64,000 nt of DNA, taken from contig NC_080056.1 in assembly GCF_026212465.1 (NCBI RefSeq), positions 21,866,482 through 21,930,481 of the forward strand, read 5' to 3'. Below the pieces are notes generated by a model, which did not search any database, was not told the DNA's origin, and worked only from the letters and a program-made list of their open reading frames with translations. Source of the stretch: Amaranthus tricolor. Taxonomy: Eukaryota; Streptophyta; Magnoliopsida; Caryophyllales; Amaranthaceae. Shown in pieces: positions 10,803 through 21,461 of the stretch; the first letter of the stretch is position 1, and the number at the start of each line of letters is the position of its first letter. A program made the position numbers and the translations under genes.

Positions 10803-11962
10803 TCAATGGCTTTGAAAATTCTGATCTACCTAATCATGTGTTTAAATGAAATAAAGCGCTGTATGGCTTGAATCAAGCTCCAAGAGCTTGGTATGACAGA
10901 TTTAGCTCACATTTACTTGAAAATGATTTTCAACAAGGTAAAGTTGATAAAACACTTTTCATTAAAACTAAAGGAAAAGATATTCTTGTTGTTCAAGTTT
11001 ATGTTGATGATATATTGTTTGGAGTTACTAATGATTCTTTGTGCAAGGAATTTTCTAGGATTATGTGCAAGGAATTCGAAATGAGCATGATGGGAGACTT
11101 AACATTTTTTCTTAGACTACAAATAAACCAAAAGAAAAATGGCATATTTATTTGTCAAAGTAAATATGTTAGAGATTAATTTGCTAAAGAAGTACAATAT
11201 GGATCAATGCAAGACTGCTAATACACCTATGAGTGCAACACTAAGTCTAGACCAAGATATAAACGGTAAGAGTGTTGATCAAAAGACTTATAGAGGTATG
11301 ATTGGCACTTTATTATATTTGACTGCTAGTCGTCCAGATATTATGTTTAGTGTTTGCTTATGTGCTCGTTTTCAAGCTAACCCAAAAGAATCTCACTTAA
11401 CAGCCGTTAAGTAAATCTTTAGATATTTACATGGGAATAAAGACTTCGATCTATGGTACCCTAGTTGTGGAAATTTTAGTTTGATTGGTTTTTCAGATGC
11501 GGATTATGCTGGCTACAAAGTTGATAGAAAAAGCACTTCAAGATCGTGTCAATTTTTGGGAAATTATTTAATCTCATGGTATTCTATAAAAGCAAAATTC
11601 AGTTGCTTTATCTACAGCTGAAGCTGAATACATAGCTGCAGGTGCGTGTTATTCTCAAATTTTATGGATTTCACAAAAACTTCGAGATCTTGGAATTGAT
11701 CTTAAAAGTATTCCAATAAAATTTGATAAACACATGTACAATTTGTATCACTAAGAATCTTGTACAACATTCACGCACAAAACACATTGAGGTTCGTCAC
11801 CATTTTATAAGAGATCATGTTGAAAAAGGTCATATCTCTCTATCCTCAGATCTACAGAAAATCAGTTAGCGTACATGTTTACAAAACCTTTAAGTCATGA
11901 TCGTTTTGCTTATATATGTATGGAACTTGGCATGCTAAATGATGTTCATGAATTAAGGGGGA
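10803..11962 (+). pseudogene. Sirevirus A RT/RNase H remnant
   Basis: The sequence encodes the C-terminal half of copia RT (ALYGLNQAPRAWYDRF, then VQVYVDDILFGVTNDSLC near 10995-11045, TASRPDIMFSVCLCARF near 11320-11370) followed by RNase H ([18 protein letters not shown] near 11487-11540, then an [13 protein letters not shown] segment near 11605-11640 and KHIEVRHHF). It is broken by a TGA near 10846, a frame change around 11177, a TAA near 11412 and shifts near 11590 and 11745. Copy B keeps the same residues at most of these points, so the breaks are private to A. The end of pol is followed at once by AAGGGGGAG. Confidence 0.88.
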
Positions 11963-12568
11963 GTAATTACATAAGAGTAACGGTATGTTAATGATAATAA
12001 TAGTAAAAGAGTTTAATAGGAAACGTTTTCTGTTACTTAATACCAAGTATATATTAAGGGGAAGCATTACATATTATTTACATGTTTTGACTGTGATTAT
12101 ATATGTGTGTTTATGCATGTGTTTAAGAATTGAAAATCCAATTTCAATTTCTTAAAAATTATTTGTTTTATAAAAAAATATAAATATGGGATTTATAATT
12201 ACATTTAATCAATAAAAGACATTTAATTATCTTAAAACAAAATTGTTTGTTTGAATCACATTTGGACGTCAACCATGCAATAAAGTTTTGTTTATAACTT
12301 TGGTTCAGATCAAATTGAATCATAATTACACTCCTTATACATTTCTTCACATCATTCACACACTTCACACCGGTCAATTCTCTCAAAATTAATTTTTGCC
12401 ATTTCCCTAAGTTGTCCAATCAATTCTTATGGAAGTACAAATGCATTGTACTATACTCCTTTTATAGTGAGTGAAACGTATTCTTTGTTCCCTCACCTCT
12501 ACACTTTATGTCTTACCCTCTGAATTGTCTCTTTCACCTTCTTTTTCAAGCTTTCAAAAACCATTTTC
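11963..12568 (+). promoter_or_regulatory. Spacer between pol and extra ORF, with possible internal promoter
   Basis: The spacer is AT-rich and non-coding. A polypurine tract AAGGGGGAG abuts its 5' end at 11953-11963 and a weaker AAGGGG is at 12056-12061. About 100 bases before the extra ORF is the block ATGCATTGTACTATA with CTTTTATAGTGA (12440-12472), conserved at the same place in copy B (58520-58552), followed by a pyrimidine-rich stretch. A TATA-like box in this position could drive separate transcription of the downstream ORF. This is inferred from conservation between two related copies only. Confidence 0.45.
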
Positions 12569-13957
12569 ATGCCACCCAAAAGAAGGATGAACAAATCTGC
12601 TACAAAATCAGAAAAAGATGAATCATCCAAAACCCCAATGACTGAACCAGTAACTCCTACCATTCCCTCACCTCTAAATTCTTTAGATGTACCAAAACTA
12701 TGGTTCGAAAATCACACCACATATGGTCGTTGGATTGAAATTTTTAAACACCGTTCTCTTTCATATGTTGATATTCTTGACTACAATTTCTTCTTATTTG
12801 AAAATTTTGAAATTATCTATTCTTTTATTCAATCAACTCTAGGTATGTTGTTGAATCCTGGCTCTACTTCTTACCCTATTTTTGTGAAAATCTTTTATTC
12901 TAACTTGTCTTTCACTATGATTGATGGCAATTCGGCCTTAAGAAGTTTCGTTAAAGGCCAAGAGATTATTATCTCTAAAACCCTAGTAAATGATCTGTTA
13001 AAATTCTCCAATGTTGCTGATGATACTACTCTAAGCATTTTGGCACTACAAAATGCCAAGGATATGTTTTTCCTTGATACTTATTCTGATTTCTCTTCTA
13101 CTAAACAATTGAATTACAATGCCTTGAACTTATGTGGTAAATTGCTGCATATATCCTTGTTAGAACAGTCTTCTCATGCAACTCATCTTGTGAATTAGTC
13201 ACAGATGCCCATCTAATATTGATGTGGAAAATTGCCTCTTTTAAAAACATTGATTATGCCTCTCGTATCTTTTCAACAATACGTTTTTGCAATTCTCATG
13301 TTCGTAATTGCTCTCTTCCTTATGCTAATCTCCTGACATTGATCTTTGATCATTTTAATCTGCTCTCTGAATTAGAGGAAGTATATTACTCTGGTCCTTT
13401 ATCTTGGTCTGAATACATCCTCCCTCCTCGTGGAATTTTTAAAATCCATGGCAAGTATGAGTTATACTCACATTTGTCATCATCTGAAAAAGAGGATCTG
13501 CAAAAGATCCATGGTAAGCGGCTTTCATGTCTTAACTCTCACATTAAAGAGCACACCACTCTTTCACGCCTCCAGTCTCTTGACTTAGAGGTTGGTGAAT
13601 GAAGACTTCATTACTTGATTTACATGATAAGGTGTTTACTCTGACATTTATGTTAGACACATTTATGAAAGTCATGAAAGGTATGGTAGTTGAAGATGTG
13701 GTGGTGGATGAAGATGTTGATGAGGGGGTTGTTGTTAAACCACAAGAGGATACTGTGATGGAGGAGGCAAAGGAGAAAGAAGGAGAAAAGACAAGGAGGT
13801 TGATTATAAGGTAAAGGCAGATGAGAAGAAAGAAGAAGTGATTCCAGAAGCTGTTGATGCTACTCCTATTCAAACCATTCCTCCAATTGTTGAAGTTCCT
13901 ACTTCCCCTGGCCAAACCAAATTTTCCAAGAAAAGGAAGACTAGGTCCAGGAAGTAA
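12569..13957 (+). pseudogene. Sirevirus A extra 3' ORF (putative plant transposon protein family)
   Basis: ATG at 12569 opens with a basic tail (PPKRRMNKS). An N-terminal domain of about 200 residues follows (WFENHTTYGRWIEIFKHRSL, VKIFYSNLSFTMIDG, LRSFVKGQEIIIS) resembling the 'putative plant transposon protein' family seen in plant retroelements. The frame stops at 13198, resumes from about 13219 (KIHGKYELYSHLSSSEKEDL), then a predicted coiled coil (SLLDLHDKVFTLTFMLDTFM, ~13605-13670), an acidic Lys/Glu region with VVEDVV repeats, and a basic end KKRKTRSRK at 13955. Breaks are at about 13198-13210, 13602 and 13812. No transmembrane span is visible, unlike classical envelope proteins. Function is unknown; it lies between pol and LTR, where Sireviruses carry envelope-like ORFs. 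Confidence 0.75.
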
Positions 13958-14783
13958 TTTTAGTTAATGGTTGATCAAAATTTGTTTTTTTATTATTTCG
14001 TCAAACAATATTTTTTTTGGATTAACAAACCCAACATTTTTACTCCTTGTTTATTTTTTGATGAAAGTCAAAAAGGGGGAGATATGTAAGCAAATGTTTA
14101 TTTTGTTGCTTGGTTTGTTTGCTTTTGCTTGGTTGCTTGGGTTGTTTTCTTTTTCTTTCTTGCTTTGTGCATACATATTAAGTTGCATACATATTAGTGT
14201 TTATTAGTGCATATAGTGTATATTGATTGTGCATATTGATTATTGATTGTTTATTGCAAATACATTTAAGTTTGAGGGAGATATGTATTCATCATGGTTA
14301 ATCTTATTAAAAAGGGGGAGATATTAGTTTAATATGGGGAGATGCTTATTTTGATTGTTTGTTCTTAAATATAGTTATTTGATGATACATGTTGATGATA
14401 AATTTATAGTTGTTGTTCATATTATTGTTTATAATCATGATGATTGATGATTATGTTTTTGATGTTAAAATATTGATATATTGATATAATGTTACAATAC
14501 AATATTGATTATTATATTCGCATGTATTGTGATTGGATATTTGTTTGCATGCATGGATAATGAAACATGAAACCTTATTCATTTGTAATAATAAGATGCA
14601 TGAAAATTTATTGGTTTATACTATTCTGTTTTTTTTATACTGTTCTAATTTGAAACTGTTTTCAAAGTCTTGAAAACATTCTGCTCTATGATATTTTGTT
14701 ATTCTTATCATGTTTTTCAATTCACGTGAACTTAGTAATATGATTTAGGAAAATATGGTTTTGACTTTCATCAAGGGGGAGAT
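13958..14783 (+). promoter_or_regulatory. Spacer with repeated polypurine tracts
   Basis: No gene is seen. The tract A(n)GGGGGAGAT or a close variant occurs at about 14070-14084, 14270-14283, 14310-14324, 14333-14342 and finally 14773-14783, immediately before the LTR. Only the last is in the proper place to prime the LTR end. Repeated tracts upstream of the 3' LTR are a known Sirevirus feature. The rest is TG/TA-rich low-complexity sequence. Confidence 0.65.
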
Positions 14784-16264
14784 TGAAGACTCAACTCTCT
14801 TAAATGATGATAAATCAAACACATATTGATTAAACAAATAAATTAAGTAATTACATTTAGTTTTTTAAGTTAGTCTAAAATCATATTGGATATAAATTTA
14901 ATAATTGATATATGTTTAAGCTCGAATTATTGGAATATGCTTAAATAACTTAAGTTTATTTTATGGTTAAATTTATAAGTCTTGAAGTTAATTTCAATGT
15001 CTTGAAGATAATTGTGTTTATAATAAGTTTAGTTTTGTAAATATATTTGAAATATTTTAATAGGTCAAGGTTCATTAAAATTAACTTTGAAATATTTTAA
15101 TAGGTCAAGGTTCATTAAAATTTACTTTCATATTATTTGAAACTAAGTTTGAATGTAATATTACACTGTTTGTTATTAACGTTTGAATTTGAAGATAAAA
15201 AATATATGTGCTTAAAATAGTTCGATGATTAAATATCTATAGTATAAGCTAATACACGTTTGGTTATATATAGTACATGTTAATATTTGAATTTAAATTA
15301 GTTGTTAAGCTAATTAAAGAGTTTCCTATAAATAAGATGGTAATTTAAATTGATACTAAAAATAGGAAATGACTATTTGAATTAATACTAAGTATAGAAA
15401 TTAATTTGAATAAGTATTTACACATTGTTTAATCTTGTTTTGCTGAGTTTTCATTATCTTGTATGAGTACTAACGTGGCAGCACAACATTGGTTATCAAA
15501 GACAAATTACAGCACTCAATGACGATTTTATATAAGCTGTCAGTACACATCAGTTTGAAATAAAGCTCAAGGTCTTGAAGACTGGCACAGAATATCCAGA
15601 TCAACAAAAATAATGGATGAAGCTTTCTTGCTCTTCAAGGAGATGTTGAGGCGTAACATCTATAAATACAAAGCTTCATTTCAGAATTAAGGATAGACCT
15701 CTATGCATCTCTTTCTCTCTTGTAATAAGATCTAGTATTCCCAAAAGAGTTGTAATTCTTAGTTCATCTAGCTCTTATGATTGGTAATAGGATTAAGTGT
15801 TAAAAAAGAGTTAGATTAAATTTAATACGCCTCACTTAGAATACTTTTCAAAGTGTTCAACTTGTAATCTCTATTGTGAGATTTGGAATTTTCTTTTATT
15901 AAAGGGACTTGTAAGACGTTTCATCAAGGAGAAGAACATGGTGAGAGAAGATAGTGAGATCTTCTAGTTTGTCTTAGAGTCAGATTAATAAAAGGCGTTG
16001 AAATCCTACGGTTTAAAAGAGAACTCATAGGTGGGGAGTAGGTTGTTTAGAACCGAACGTCGTTAACATATCGTGTGTTATTCTTTAAAGTTTATATTCC
16101 ACACATACGTTACTATTTTACGAATTGACTCAAAACTATCCCAGAAAAAAGTTTTGAAAGACTCCTCAATCTCTTGAGATAAACTTCCAGACAAAAATTT
16201 TAAACGCCCATACTCTCTATTCACCCCTCCCTTTAAAGAGTATTCGACCTCCTATCAACTTTCA
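14784..16264 (+). repeat. 3' LTR of Sirevirus A (1481 bp)
   Basis: It begins TGAAGACTCAAC right after the polypurine tract and ends CTATCAACTTTCA. The same ends occur in copies B (60836-62341) and C (54464-55937, minus). In C the primer-binding site follows two bases after the end, which fixes the boundary. Inside is a ~40-bp unit containing TAGGTCAAGGTTCATT, present twice near 15045-15125. A TATA-like CTATAAATACAAAGC is at about 15659-15673. Confidence 0.88.
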
Positions 16265-16896
16265 TACAGTATCTTTAATGCCTACTTTCAATATCTTAAA
16301 TGTCTACTTAAATCATTCTTAATGACTACTTAATATTTTAAAAAATATAAAATGGATAGACCCAATTGAAAATGGTCTCTAAAAAAAACCGTCTCTCATT
16401 GTGACGCCATGGGGAGGGAGTTAGGAATTGTAAGGTCCGCAATCCATATTAGCGGGTCCGCTTCCTTCTGCCACGGGCTCACTTATTCACCTAGTGAAAA
16501 CCGTGCGACACTAGTGTCAATGACTAACGATTGCACTAGTTCAGCCTTAAACTCGACACTTTAAGTGTGCAAGCCGATTGGCGTGGTTAGACTTGCTAAA
16601 GAAAGACTTAGTAAGAGAATATTTGTGTGAGAAAAGGCTTTGTATTGATAAGAGTATACTTTTATAAGAGAGTTAGATGCTTACTAGAGCTTTTGGAACT
16701 TGTTAGAACTTGAATGCAAAAATAAACTTAAGAGCCAATTTATAGGCAAGCCCTATTAACTTAGGGCCATTCTAGAGTTCTCCTAACCTAGAGTGCTCTA
16801 GATTGCCTTACACTATTCTCCTAGAGTATGTACATGTCAAGAAATACCTATATGGTTCTGGATATGTCCAGAACACTCTAGAATACACCACACTAT
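16265..16896. other. Intergenic or old repeat, left flank of the CACTA element
   Basis: No coding sequence is recognised. Positions 16400-16896 and their continuation after the CACTA element (21462-21770) look like one old repeat: both are rich in CTAGA/TTCTAG words. It may be an old LTR, since it opens TGTGACG near 16400 and GTGTCA lies near 21768, but I found no matching target duplication. Confidence 0.35.
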
Positions 16897-16917
16897 CACT
16901 AGTGGAAAAAAACGTAT

Positions 16918-17275
16918 TTGCTGCTCAACATTTGCTGCGGTTTTAGTATATTCGCAGCAATAAATGGGAAAAAGATTTGGAAAAAAAAAAAAAACTAATT
17001 GCTGCGGTTTTTGGTGATTGACCGCAGCAAATACCCCATTCTACCGTTAACAAATAGCAAAATTAAAAAAAAAAGCATTTATTGCTGCGGTTGGCTAGGG
17101 CCCGCAGCAAATAATCTTAAATAACCATTAAATTTCATCAAAATTAAAAAAAAAGCCTTAATTGATGCGGTTGGCTAGGGCCCGCAGCAAATAACTAAAA
17201 GTAACCGTTAAATTCAGCAAAAATTAAAAAAGAAAGCCTTATTTGCTGCGGTTGGCTTGTGACCGTAGAAATAAA
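16918..17275. repeat. CACTA 5' subterminal inverted-repeat units
   Basis: About five units, each able to fold on itself as TTGCTGCGG...CCGCAGCAA, lie near 16920, 16998, 17082, 17160 and 17240. They are separated by A-rich linkers with spacing near 80 bases. In CACTA elements such subterminal repeats bind the element's own DNA-binding protein. The last unit is eroded (CCGTAGAAAT). Confidence 0.8.
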
Positions 17276-18002
17276 CCGTTAAAAATGTACACTGCACGCT
17301 TCAACTTCTCATCAAAATAAAGCCCGCCATTCTCTTTTCATTTCGCCATTCTCTTCTCACAAACCCATTGAAAATCCTCGACTCAAGCAATAAACGCACC
17401 ATTTTCGCCATTCAACATTTCATTCTTCATCTTCATCTTCTTCTAAAAAACATACAATCATTTCAAACCCACCATTATTGAAAAACACTCGAAAAAACTG
17501 AGTGATTGAATGTTTCTTCAAACTTGCTCTTCATAAACTTCGAACACATAATCTTCACAAACGTTTGCTTGCTGTTTCGTGCATTTGCTTGTTCATCTGC
17601 GTGTGTGTGCATTCTTCAAAAGCGTTTGAAACCAAAGGCATTTGCTTGTTCATCTTCAAAACTCACGAATTAAGGTAGTATTTCTCTTTTTAATTTCAAT
17701 AAGCATTGAAATATCTCATTGTTGCTTACTGTTCTTGTTGCTGGTCGCATTTCTTTGTTCTTGTTGCTGGTCGCATTGCTTTGTTCTTGTTGCTGGTCGC
17801 ATTTAATGTCAAAACCCTTCTGTTCTTGTTGCTTTGTTCTAATGTAGATCATGATCAAAACAAAGAATGAAAATATCGTTTAGAGATAGGTATGGTATGT
17901 ATGATATGTATGATATGGGCTTAATGATCTGTATGATATGGTCATCTTATTTTAGAGATAGGATTGCATATAAAATATCATTTATCCAATCTCGATGAAA
18001 AA
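17276..18002 (+). other. CACTA upstream non-coding region with 26-bp tandem repeat
   Basis: No gene is seen. This is the likely 5' untranslated region and first intron of the transposase gene. It contains three head-to-tail copies of a 26-bp unit starting GTTCTTGTTGCTGGTCGCAT at 17731, 17757 and 17783. Confidence 0.55.
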
Positions 18003-18313
<311 letters not shown>

Positions 18314-18737
18314 TATTGTGAATTACGTTTAGATGATAGATACTACTTACTAGATAGACTATGGCATGTATTGTGAATTGGTTATAGTTGTGTTAGAGAA
18401 CTACCCACTTGTGATCATCGTAGAATTAAAAGGGTCGAGGGAATGAACGATATATTAGTGCAACTTGAACTTTGTTAATGATAAGTAGACTATGAAATGT
18501 ATTGTGATTTGTTTAAGGTTAAGTTAGTGAGCTTCACACCATCTTGATTTTCACTTGGAAAAGTTAGAGTAAATATGTTTTTAGGAATGTGGTTTGTTGT
18601 TTATTATTTATATTGTGGTTTGTGGTTTGTTAATTAATTATTAGCATATTTAGTAAATATGTTTATTATAAATAAGTATATATGTTTAAAAGTTGTGTAT
18701 TAATTTTGTTTTGAATCAATTAATCACACTAATTAGG

Positions 18738-19982
18738 ATGACAAACGATCATTCTTGGATGTATGGAAGCATTGAATCGTCGGAATTTATTGATGGCGTA
18801 TTAGAATTTTGTAGTATTGCGGTTGAACATCAAGTTAGGACGGGAGGAGTTGGTTTTTATTGCCCATGTGTCAGTTGTGGCAATGTATCAAAGGTAGATA
18901 GTGTTGATATCCTTAGGGAGCACATACTTCGACGTGGGTTTAGGCCTCAATATCATGTTTGGGTTTGGCATGGTGAGGAGGGAGTTTACAAAGAGAAAAG
19001 TGTTGTTGAGGACGTCAATAATGTGGCCGATGTCAATGAGGATGTAGTAGATCATGTTGATTGGTATGAGACAGATGAAGAGAATGTCGATGAGGATGTG
19101 GATCGTGTTGATGAGATGATGGAGGGAGTCGAGGATGAGTTAGGAAAACGTCCTCGTGTTTTTGACTTGTTGACAGAGGCTTCTCAAAAGCCTTTGTACC
19201 CTGGATGTACAAAGTTCACCAAACTAACAGCAGTGTTGACAATTTTCAACATTAAGTCAAAGTTCAATTGGAGTGACGCTAGTTTCACAATGTTATTAGA
19301 AGCGTTAGGTGAGTTGCTTCCTGAGGGAAATGAACTTCCAAAGTCGACATATTATGCCAAAAAGCTCATGTGTCCTTTCGGCTTAGAGTACCAAAAGATT
19401 CATGCGTGTCCGAATGATTGTGTGTTGTATCGGAATAAAAACGAGAACTTAGAAGAGTGTCCTAGGTGTGGGTTATCGCGCTACCAGCATAAAGGGGCTC
19501 GGGATGCTAAAGGGCCCCCGGCTAAGGTATTGTGGTATCTTCCAATAATACCTAGATTCAAGCGCTTGTTTTCTATAAAAAAACATGCGTTAAATTTGAG
19601 GTGGCATGCAGATAGGGTGAAGAAAGGTCACTTGCTCACACATCCATCTGATTCTCCGGAGTGGAAGAGTATTGATAGGTTGCATAAGACTTTTGGGGAT
19701 GAGGTTCGTAATTTAAGGCTCGGACTGTGTACGGATGGAATGAACCCGTTCGGCAATCTTAGTTCTCAACATAGTACTTGGCCGGTACTTTTAGTGATCT
19801 ATAATTTGCCACCTTGGTTGTGTATGAAGCGTAAGTACATAATGCTTTTGCTTCTCATCTCGGGTCCTAAACAACCTGGCAATGACATAGATGTGTATCT
19901 TGCACCTCTCATTGAGGATTTGAGAAAGATGTGGGATGAAGGCGTTTCAGTGTCGTGCAAGGTGGTCTGGTCACTAGTTTGA
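18738..19982 (+). CDS. TNP2-like CACTA transposase, N-terminal half
   Basis: I place the start at ATG 18738, not the upstream Met at 18693, because family members begin with a short Met-...-SWMYG segment and an acceptor-like TTAG lies just before it. Residues 1-75 match the transposase-associated domain (SWMYGSIES, CPCVSCGNVS). An acidic linker rich in Asp/Glu/Val follows, then the first part of the Transposase_21 domain (YPGCTKFTKL, CPNDCVLYRNKNENLEECPRC, NPFGNLSSQHSTWPV, GPKQPGNDIDVYLAPLI). The frame ends after KMWDEGV plus a short unrelated tail, so the second half of the domain, with catalytic residues, is missing. Downstream lies a tandem array instead. The product would be inactive, though it might still bind DNA. 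Confidence 0.88.
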   Translation: MTNDHSWMYGSIESSEFIDGVLEFCSIAVEHQVRTGGVGFYCPCVSCGNVSKVDSVDILREHILRRGFRPQYHVWVWHGEEGVYKEKSVVEDVNNVADVNEDVVDHVDWYETDEENVDEDVDRVDEMMEGVEDELGKRPRVFDLLTEASQKPLYPGCTKFTKLTAVLTIFNIKSKFNWSDASFTMLLEALGELLPEGNELPKSTYYAKKLMCPFGLEYQKIHACPNDCVLYRNKNENLEECPRCGLSRYQHKGARDAKGPPAKVLWYLPIIPRFKRLFSIKKHALNLRWHADRVKKGHLLTHPSDSPEWKSIDRLHKTFGDEVRNLRLGLCTDGMNPFGNLSSQHSTWPVLLVIYNLPPWLCMKRKYIMLLLLISGPKQPGNDIDVYLAPLIEDLRKMWDEGVSVSCKVVWSLV

Positions 19983-19985
19983 TGC

Positions 19986-20690
19986 TGTCAATTTCGCGTT
20001 TTTATTTGTCAATTTCGCGCGTAAAGTAGGTCAAACATGGTTTGTTATGCACGAAACTTGGCACACAACACTATTTGGCATATATTATTGTGTTGAAATG
20101 GTTAGAATTGATAATAATAGTCATATGCTAGAAATTAGAAGTTAAGTTGCGATTTTATGCGTTTTTAAGCATTTTTGTCAATTTCGCGCGTAAAGTAGGT
20201 CAAACATGGTTTGTTATGCACGAAACTTGGCACACAACACTATTTGGCATATATTATTGTGTTGAAATGGTTAGAATTGATAATAATAGTCATATGCTAG
20301 AAATTAGAAGTTAAGTTGCGATTTTATGCGTTTTTAAGCGTTTTTGTCAATTTCGCGCGTAAAGTACTCAAACTTGGTTTGTTATGCACGAAACTTGGCA
20401 CACAACACTATTTGGCATATATTATTATGTTGAAATGGTTAGAATTGAAAATAATAGTCATATGCTAGAAATTAGAAGTTAAGTTGCGATTTTTAAGGGT
20501 TTTTAAGCGTTTTTTTCAATTTCGCGCGTAAAGTAGCTCAAACTTTGTTTGTTTTGCACGAAACTCGGCACACAACACTATTTGGTATATATTATTGTGT
20601 AGAAGTTGTTAGAATTGAAAATCATAGTCATATTCTAGAATTTACGTGTTAAGTTGCGATTTTATGCGTTTTTAACCGTTTTTGACACTA
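19986..20690 (+). repeat. 169-bp tandem array inside the CACTA element
   Basis: About four head-to-tail copies with a 169-base period (GTAAAGTA at 20021, 20190, 20359 and 20528). The first two copies are almost identical. Each contains ACTTGGCACACAACACTATT and ATATTATTGTGTTGAAATGG, the same key blocks as the satellite at 48156-52382 and 62342-64000. The array ends just before a splice-acceptor-like TTCTCTTAG, so it may lie in an intron of the Ulp1-like gene. Confidence 0.92.
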
Positions 20691-20708
20691 ACATCTATTT
20701 TCTCTTAG

Positions 20709-21006
20709 TGCTTTCAACAACCTTCTGGGTCCGTTGATTGCGGCTACTACGCGCTGAAGTTCATGGACGATATTATTAATGCCGTGAAGGAGGTTGGAGT
20801 CGAAAATATAGATGCCGTAAGTATTTGTTACTTTCATAATTAAATATATTATTGGTAAAATCTAATGTTTCTATATTAATCTTTTATTTTAATATTATAC
20901 ATAGGTTTTAAACGACATTCCGAGGGAAACACGCCCTTTGAGAAGTGAAGAGATGCGCGAATTAAAAGACAAGCTTGCCGTGTATCTTGCTAATATTTGT
21001 CCTTGA
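20709..21006 (+). pseudogene. Ulp1-like (C48) protease, last two exons only
   Basis: Exon 20709-20816 reads CFQQPSGSVDCGYYALKF and onward, the Gln and catalytic Cys motif of Ulp1-type SUMO-protease folds. A canonical intron (GTAAGT at 20817, ATAG at 20901-20904) is followed by exon 20905-21006 ending ...LAVYLANICP then TGA. The frame is in phase across the intron. Upstream exons, with the catalytic His and Asp, are absent; the tandem array sits where they should be. Ulp1-like genes are common cargo of plant CACTA and Mutator-like elements. Orientation is the same as the transposase. Confidence 0.8.
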
Positions 21007-21202
21007 TAAATTGTAATTAGTATAGATTATTTTTTATACTTTAATGTATATATATATATATATATATGTACGTACATAATATTATATTATATATACGAGC
21101 GAGAGTTTATTATTACAAAGAGATTAATGTTGATTATCTGTGATTGTATTATTATTGCATTATTAAAAGGATAAAAAGGAAAATAAAAAAAAAAGAATGT
21201 TA

Positions 21203-21449
21203 TTTGCTGCGGTTCTGCACCGACCGCAGCAATTAATGGGCCAAAATATTTGCTCCGGTTCCTCCCATTGACCGCAGCAATTAACACACCCTATTTGCTG
21301 CGGTTTTGCCCATGACCGCAGCAATTAATGCATTTTTTTGCTGCGGTTATTAACCGCAGCATTTAAAATAGGCTATTTGCTGCTATCACAATTGCTGGGG
21401 GCCAAAACCGCAGAAAATAATGGCAAAAAAACCGCAGCAAATGAGGTTT
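21203..21449. repeat. CACTA 3' subterminal inverted-repeat units
   Basis: Units of TTTGCTGCGG...CCGCAGCAATT lie near 21204, 21250, 21293 and 21338, with two degenerate units near 21377-21440. They mirror the 5' subterminal zone and support the element's boundaries. Confidence 0.8.
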
Positions 21450-21461
21450 TTTCCACTAGTG

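Larger units (their letters stand above)
10803..16264 (+). mobile_element. Sirevirus-type copia element, copy A (5'-truncated)
   Basis: The element starts abruptly inside RT at about 10803 and runs through RNase H, an extra 3' ORF, repeated polypurine tracts and a 3' LTR ending at 16264. It is closely related to copy B (55938-62341) along its whole length. Lineage evidence: long 3' region with an additional ORF in the envelope-like position, several polypurine tracts upstream of the LTR, and RT motifs of Sirevirus type. The 5' half is missing, so it cannot move by itself. Confidence 0.85.
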
